DNA of 22,556 nt, from assembly GCA_011763485.2 (NCBI GenBank), contig JAANSK020256829.1, positions 1-22,556 on the forward strand, given 5' to 3'. Position numbers and translations under genes: made by a program. The notes below the pieces were generated by a model. It had not been told where the DNA came from. It made no database searches and was given only the letters and a program-made list of their open reading frames with translations. The DNA comes from Isoetes engelmannii (lineage: Eukaryota > Streptophyta > Lycopodiopsida > Isoetales > Isoetaceae). This document shows, in pieces, positions 19,037-22,556 of this stretch; positions within the stretch are counted from its first letter, which is position 1, and every line of letters starts with the position of its first letter.

Positions 19037-19320
19037 GGCTGTAACATCATCATGCTATTTGCTTGGATTGCTGACTGTTGCTTTTTAACCAATCCAGAGC
19101 CTGCTTTTGCTGCAAGATAGCATTATCAAATATATATATGTACACCCTATACACCCGTGGAGTCGAACCCAAATGCAACAGTTCGACTCCAAATATGGAA
19201 ACACTGGGAAGGCCATTGTCTTAGCGATTGCATTTGAAAGCACTATCAACTCAAAATGTCACTTAGTACTAAGAGCACTAGGAAAAAGTTCATGTGCTAC
19301 TTTGTACTAATGTGCCTTGG
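19037..19320 (+). other. F2KP: presumed 3' UTR of F2KP, with hairpin
   Basis: This is the sequence after the stop codon. It contains a perfect 11-bp inverted repeat (19158-19168 and 19181-19191; TGGAGTCGAAC/GTTCGACTCCA) with a 12-nt loop. No canonical AATAAA is seen close by, so the end of the transcript cannot be placed. Confidence 0.45.
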
Positions 19321-19719
19321 TGAATGTTACCATTAAGACTTGTATTTAAAGTTGTCGTTAAGACTCTTATTTAGACTCGTTTTTATAGTTGATGACACTT
19401 TCAATTGGATTTTCCCAGGCAATTTAAGGCTTTTGAAGCCATCTATTTGCTAAGGATGCGTGGTCCTTCAAAAGATGCATGCAACTTGAAAAGCCATGCA
19501 CCAAATTTATCCTTGTATACATGTCAATAAGTCAAATTGGACATTTGAAAATTAGATCAAAATTATTTACAATCATCTCCCATACGAGGAAAAGCTATGA
19601 GTTCATGGTCTTCACTTGCTAGGTGATAGGACTTTTTTAGATGACAAATTTTGTTCTTTTTTTGTACGACTATAACATAGAAGCGGCTTCTAAAGAACCT
19701 TCCAGACATGTTCTTCTAG

Positions 19720-20062
19720 AGTTCAGAATATCATCCAGATAGATGATAACAAAGAGATCCAAGAACTCCTGAAAAACATCATTTGCCATGTGTTGGAAGA
19801 CTGCTGGAGCATTGGTAAGGCCAAAAGGCATGACTGTGTACTAGAAATGGCCGTACCGAGTTCGGAAAGCTGTCTTTCACTCGTCATCTTCTCTGATTCG
19901 AATAAGGTTATAGGCATCGCGGAGATCAATCTTGGTGAAGTCCACGGTAATCCATAGCCAATCGCAAAGAACCGTCCTTCTTGGAGACAAAGAAGATGGG
20001 AGCGCCTGCGGGTGACTGAGAATGTCGGATGAAACCAGTTGCAAGATTCTCCTATTCTACTT
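19720..20062 (-). pseudogene. Ty3/gypsy reverse transcriptase fragment
   Basis: Minus-strand reading gives [20 protein letters not shown] and [11 protein letters not shown], then after a deletion and a frame change [15 protein letters not shown]. Further on are [33 protein letters not shown]; the YLDD active-site box is intact. Stops replace a residue after REDDE and after RYGHF. The block between DYRG and FTKIDL (about 30 codons in complete elements) is missing. The right end abuts the 18S rRNA fragment. Confidence 0.9.
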
Positions 20063-20188
20063 GTAAGATTCCATCAAATAAACTATACGAGCCATTCGCA
20101 GTTTCACAGTACAAGGTAGCTTATACTTACATATGCATGGCTTAATATTTGAGACAAGCATATGACTACTGGCAGGATCAACCAGGTA
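20062..20188 (-). pseudogene. degraded fragment of the 5' end of 18S rRNA
   Basis: The reverse complement begins TACCTGGTTGATCCTGCCAG, the conserved first 20 bases of eukaryotic 18S rRNA. It continues with TAGTCATATGCTTGTCTCAA, AAGCCATGCATATGTAAGTA, then CTGTGAAACTGCGAATGGCT and TTTGATGG. It lacks about 10 bases after AATGGCTC and has several substitutions, so it is a dead fragment of about 125 nt. Sequence to the right would correspond to the external spacer if it came with the fragment; I cannot recognise it. Confidence 0.93.
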
Positions 20189-20199
20189 GCTTCCATAAA

Positions 20200-21140
20200 A
20201 AGACAGCCATCCACCCACACTTGGGTCAGACCACATGCATGCTCGACATCTGGCGTAATCTTGTTCAAGAACGTAACACCATCTGGGCCATTCATCAGAA
20301 TATAAATAGTGGAGTCTCACTCTTCTTGGGCTATTCTGGTTCAATGCCAGTCTTGAGCCTTCTAGGCGCCTATCTCCTGTTTTCTATTCCTGATCGCCTT
20401 CGGGGCGTTGTATCATTGCTTTCTCATTGTATAACATAATTCTTTTGCCGATCTTGGCATACATCTTGTGTATTTTGTATGTAATTTTCGTGTATTTCAG
20501 GTAGGTTCATGACAAGGTAAGGATGTGTGTCACCACAATCATCTAACCGCACAAGAAACCACTACACTTCGGGAGGGGTCTTGCCCATTCCTACCTCATT
20601 GGATCGAGGAGATGCAACCCGGAGTAGTCTCGGTGGGTGATACTTTGAGATCGTGTCTCCCGAAGGTTACAGTCACTATAGAGCTTGTCATTATATCTGC
20701 AAAGTATGCATAGGAGGGGCATATGGAGTGGTCAAGCTGAGCCATTGTCTATTGCCACCCCAAGTCCGTGTCATCATGCATTCTGATCTATCTGGAACCC
20801 AACTGTCAGTCGACTCAACCTTGAGTCTGAGCCGGGTAGGTGCCACCTTTTGATGCTGATGTATTGTACATGTTGTGATGGGATGGATGATGACTACCCT
20901 TCGAGGTAGTGTCATTATTATGTATTGTTAATGCATGCTTATATGTTTTCCTTCCGCAGATATATGGGAACCTATAGAGGCCGGATTAAATGACACCTTT
21001 GTGTCTTCTGCTCGCTTGTCTGGTCATCCCAGGCACAATTAGATGGAGAGCTCATACGACAGGGAGCCCTTGGATGGGGAAGGTCCTTCGGTGTATATGG
21101 GTCGTATATAGTATAAGGAGTGTCACAGTCATAGGCTAGA
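20200..21140. other. no gene recognised
   Basis: Several short open frames exist on both strands (for example plus 20149-20439 and 20653-20853, minus 20691-20915), but none has a known domain. Moderate GC and regularly spaced C-rich or G-rich segments could suit LTR or leader DNA of a retroelement. No paired repeat was found within the window. Confidence 0.4.
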
Positions 21141-21149
21141 ACAATAAGG

Positions 21150-21282
21150 GTCTACTTGTTCCATAAGGTTCAAATGATTTCCTTCATGCAAACTAATAGC
21201 TTGCTTATTCTCGAGCCTGCCATTCATGTCTTCTATTACATAAGCATCTCCCTTAATTTTGTAGAATACAATATCGAAAGGT
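21150..21282 (-). pseudogene. possible C-terminal tail of gypsy integrase
   Basis: Minus-strand reading gives GDAYVIEDMNGRLENKQAIS followed by HEGNHLNLM. This resembles the end of plant gypsy integrase, where 'AY.LEDM.G.....NG.HLK.Y' is usual. Only about 40 residues are readable, and the frame breaks on the upstream side. Low certainty. Confidence 0.35.
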
Positions 21283-21299
21283 AACAAAATGGATCATTT

Positions 21300-22070
21300 G
21301 CATTAAACTCTGGGCTGCTTTAAGTCCGTACAAGATAAGGCTCCAAAGGAGCATATACTATTGCAATATAGATGCAGTTATTTATATAGATCCATATATA
21401 TTGTTTGTGCTTATATACTTTGGCCACATTGGCCTCATTGCAAATTCCACTTTTAACAAAGCATGCAAGTCCGCCCCATCCTCTGTTTGTAAATCATTCT
21501 AAGTTGTCTTAGGCCGTATAAACTAGGAATATAAATCAATCTATTTGTTTCGTATTCCCGTGTCACACGGAAAGTAAGAATATTAAACTATTCGAACATT
21601 TCCATATTGTTAAGAATCTTTGATTCATTAAAACCATGTACATTCTAGGCCATTAGACTGAGGATCTTCACTTCCTATCCACTATTGCGAACAACAATCC
21701 GATTGCTTACAATAAAAGCATTTTTCCCTTTAGCTTTCAACTTACGAACCTCATCCATCAATTGCACGTGTTCTTTCTGCTATTGTATAGTCAAATCATC
21801 ATTGAGCTAGATAGATGACCTTTCAGGTGCTCCTATGTTTCATGACACGGTTTCTACTTTCTAAATTATGGAACTTTAGAATAATTGGATGATGCTTACC
21901 TTCTTGTTTACGTCCAATTCTTTTGCAAAACTTGAAGCCTGGATTAGCTAGATGCATTGTTTCCCTGAAAATTCCTTCATTTACTGATTTTGTGTCTTCG
22001 TTATCTTGGTCAGCAATTCCAGTAACAAGGACCTTTAGTGCTCTTACAACTAGTCCTTATGTTTGGCTTC
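21300..22070. other. AT-rich stretch, no gene recognised
   Basis: Only short open frames are seen. One minus-strand stretch (about 21690-21800) reads as a basic, helix-like peptide (HVQLMDEVRKLKAKGKNAF), possibly another scrap of a retroelement protein, but no family can be named. Confidence 0.4.
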
Positions 22071-22076
22071 TCTCTT

Positions 22077-22556
22077 GCTTCTGAGCGCCTAAACAGTAGG
22101 CGGTGCTTCTGAGCGCCGCACCCAGCCAGCATCGATTCCGTCTGGTCTCATCGACCATGCCCTGCTCTGATCTGGTTTTGCTGCAGTAGGGGGCTTGCGG
22201 GATTGGTAGCTAATCTATAACTCAACAGCAGGAATCGGATCCCTTATCGGGCAGCCAAGGGCCTACCCAGCGACATACTTCGGCCAGCTCGCGGCCAGGT
22301 ACTATCTGTGTTTTTAATTTTTGTGGACGCCACCTGCAGCATTAGTATTCGGCAGCATCCAGTGGTTTATTTAGTGGTTTATTTGACATGGTTCGAGCTG
22401 AGCGAGATCAAGCCCGGAAGCGGGCAAGACCTGCACAGGGGGAGCTTGGAGAGCTGCGGGGCAAGACCTGCACAGGGGGGGTTTTGTTAAGGTTTCGGAT
22501 TTGTACAGGGGGAGCTTGGAGACGTTTCTTGTTCTGCCGTTTTTTCTTGCATCTGT
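22077..22556. other. GC-richer end with short direct repeats
   Basis: Base composition changes sharply to GC-rich. GCTTCTGAGCGCC occurs at 22077 and 22105. AGTGGTTTATTT is doubled at about 22359-22384. GGGCAAGACCTGCACAGGG occurs at 22422 and 22459. ACAGGGGGAGCTTGGAGA occurs at about 22435 and 22505. No coding sequence is recognised. It may be the border of another gene or of another repeat that continues beyond the window. Confidence 0.55.

Noticed and set aside
19145-19195. tRNA gene, because of GTTCGACTCC on both strands
   Set aside because: The T-arm-like sequence is just the two arms of one inverted repeat. No acceptor stem, A box or anticodon arm can be folded around it on either strand.
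20104-20344. Minus-strand open frames as protein genes
   Set aside because: Their C-terminal parts are translations of the antisense 18S rRNA fragment, so the frames are accidental there.

Overview
The window looks like nuclear DNA of a land plant. It holds one many-exon gene with short, well-conserved exons in long AT-rich introns, surrounded and invaded by decayed plant-type retrotransposons (Ty3/gypsy, Ty1/copia, LINE). The gene's domain order (starch-binding CBM20 module, linker, PFK-2, FBPase-2) is the plant form of the bifunctional fructose-2,6-bisphosphate enzyme. Long introns and heavily eroded repeats would suit a fern or gymnosperm, but the lineage cannot be fixed from the sequence alone.

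Positions 1-5600 are repeat-derived. On the minus strand there is a LINE endonuclease fragment (1-491) preceded by a possible ORF1 tail (529-975), and a Ty3/gypsy integrase fragment with an in-frame stop (3304-4180). A second ORF1-like start lies at about 4500-4983 (minus), next to a tandem array with a period of about 178 bp. Other repeats are a four-copy array of about 161 bp (2165-2769), a nearly identical 147-bp direct repeat 2300 bp apart (1834 and 4134), and a series of CCAAC/GTTGG quasi-palindromes (4280-4575). Positions 5604-6922 are non-coding, with a 62-bp tandem duplication; the end is the presumed promoter and 5' leader of the gene.

Positions 6923-19036 (plus strand) hold a complete F2KP gene. 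I assembled 23 exons by reading frame, splice sites and similarity to the plant family, giving a 745-residue protein; a possible extra 21-nt microexon would make it 752. All main catalytic motifs are present. Two introns appear to use GC-AG splice sites, one of them strongly constrained. The intron between exons 10 and 11 carries a decayed Ty1/copia element with both LTRs. The product would make and degrade fructose-2,6-bisphosphate, the cytosolic signal that inhibits fructose-1,6-bisphosphatase and so partitions carbon between sucrose and starch.

Positions 19037-22556 are downstream. They contain a probable 3' UTR with a perfect 11-bp hairpin, a gypsy reverse-transcriptase fragment (minus) that directly abuts a degraded 5' end of 18S rRNA (minus, 20062-20188), a long stretch with little recognisable content, and a more GC-rich end with short direct repeats. 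I found no clear evidence of a wholly new biological system. The most unusual items are the microexon and GC-AG splicing of F2KP, the 18S/gypsy junction, and the repeat structures upstream.
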